Below, piece by piece: positions 4,986 through 5,314 of a stretch of 5,314 nt of DNA. The DNA lies in the NCBI GenBank assembly GCA_905236295.1, contig CAJOQF010000302.1:1-5314 (forward strand), read 5' to 3'. The notes under the pieces were generated by a model. It did not search any database, had not been told where the DNA came from, and was given only the letters and a program-made list of their open reading frames with translations. Positions within the stretch are counted from its first letter, which is position 1. Each line of letters starts with the position of its first letter. The DNA comes from an uncultured Eubacterium sp. Lineage in GTDB: Bacteria > Bacillota > Clostridia > Lachnospirales > Lachnospiraceae. The position numbers and the translations under genes were made by a program.

Positions 4986-5314
4986 ATGTCTCTGACAAAC
5001 AGCCAGTATGATGAGCTCATGCGCGTCTACGACGCAAGGAGAAACGACAATCTCCACACGCTTAAAATTCGAAAGCAGGAGCTCTATTCCAAATACCCCA
5101 GACTGAAGGAGATCGACGATCTGGTTTCCTCCACAGGGGTCAGATATACAAAAGAAAAGATACTGAATCCCGGCAAGGCTACCGGCAGTTTAAAGGATGA
5201 GCTCGACAAGCTATCGAAGGAGCGAAGCGAGATACTCACTTCGCACGGATACCCTGCCGACTACCTTGAGATGCACTACGATTGCAATGACTGCCGCGAT
5301 ACGGGATACATCGA
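4986..5314 (+). CDS. dnaC: DnaI/DnaC-type helicase loader (N-terminal part, cut by window edge)
   Basis: The first 109 codons are present. The N-terminus is helical and highly charged, with a likely coiled coil (about 7-40 and 68-86, rich in K, E, R and L). It ends in YDCNDCRDTGYI (98-109), whose C-x2-C pair at 100 and 103 begins the zinc-binding helicase-interaction motif of Firmicute loaders; the remaining ligands and the AAA+ ATPase domain lie outside the window. In the family the protein loads the replicative helicase onto single-stranded DNA using ATP. The ATG at 4986 is supported by GAGG (4974-4977), 8 nt upstream and overlapping the previous stop. The ATG at 4979 is in another frame and closes after ten codons. 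The identification rests on the zinc motif plus the position after a DnaD-type gene. Confidence 0.85.
   Translation, partial: MSLTNSQYDELMRVYDARRNDNLHTLKIRKQELYSKYPRLKEIDDLVSSTGVRYTKEKILNPGKATGSLKDELDKLSKERSEILTSHGYPADYLEMHYDCNDCRDTGYI

Noticed and set aside
4979..4987. ATG at 4979 as start of the helicase loader
   Set aside because: That frame stops after ten codons, and the ATG is only 1 nt after the GAGG site; ATG at 4986 gives the full frame and 8-nt spacing.

Overview
The window looks like chromosomal DNA of a Clostridia-class Firmicute, most likely Lachnospiraceae. The reasons are the paired glgC/glgD genes, a MurC with the clostridial 'EACEY' signature, a DnaD-domain protein followed by a DnaI/DnaC-type helicase loader, strong AGGAGG-like ribosome binding sites and extended -10 promoters. 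The genus cannot be fixed from this sequence. No phage gene, insertion sequence, CRISPR array, tRNA or rRNA was seen.

Left half (minus strand, read right to left): a small lipoprotein of unknown function (1423-2184); an AT-rich gap holding a small hairpin and a likely glgC promoter; glgC (41-1312); then the first 13 codons of glgD (1-41), which overlaps the glgC stop as TAATG. GlgC and GlgD make ADP-glucose for glycogen synthesis.

Centre (2185-2359): a divergent intergenic region. It carries a weak leftward promoter for the lipoprotein, a good rightward promoter for murC, and two palindromes. One is a perfect 14-bp palindrome lying on the predicted murC transcription start.

Right half (plus strand): murC (2360-3742), the UDP-MurNAc:L-alanine ligase of peptidoglycan synthesis; a 147-bp intergenic region; a DnaD/DnaB-family replication initiation protein (3890-4975); and, 10 bp later, the N-terminal part of a DnaI/DnaC-type helicase loader (4986 to the window edge). 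The last two genes form a primosome operon: the DnaD-type protein remodels DNA and recruits, and the loader delivers the replicative helicase.

The most interesting part is the murC-dnaD intergenic region. It has two perfect consensus DnaA boxes (TTATCCACA) in the same orientation, 18 bp apart. They are followed by a 10-bp-stem hairpin, a candidate extended -10 promoter with a third degenerate DnaA box on its -10, and a pair of mutually exclusive small hairpins just before the ribosome binding site. This suggests, by inference only, that DnaA controls the helicase-loading operon. The rest of the window is ordinary housekeeping sequence.
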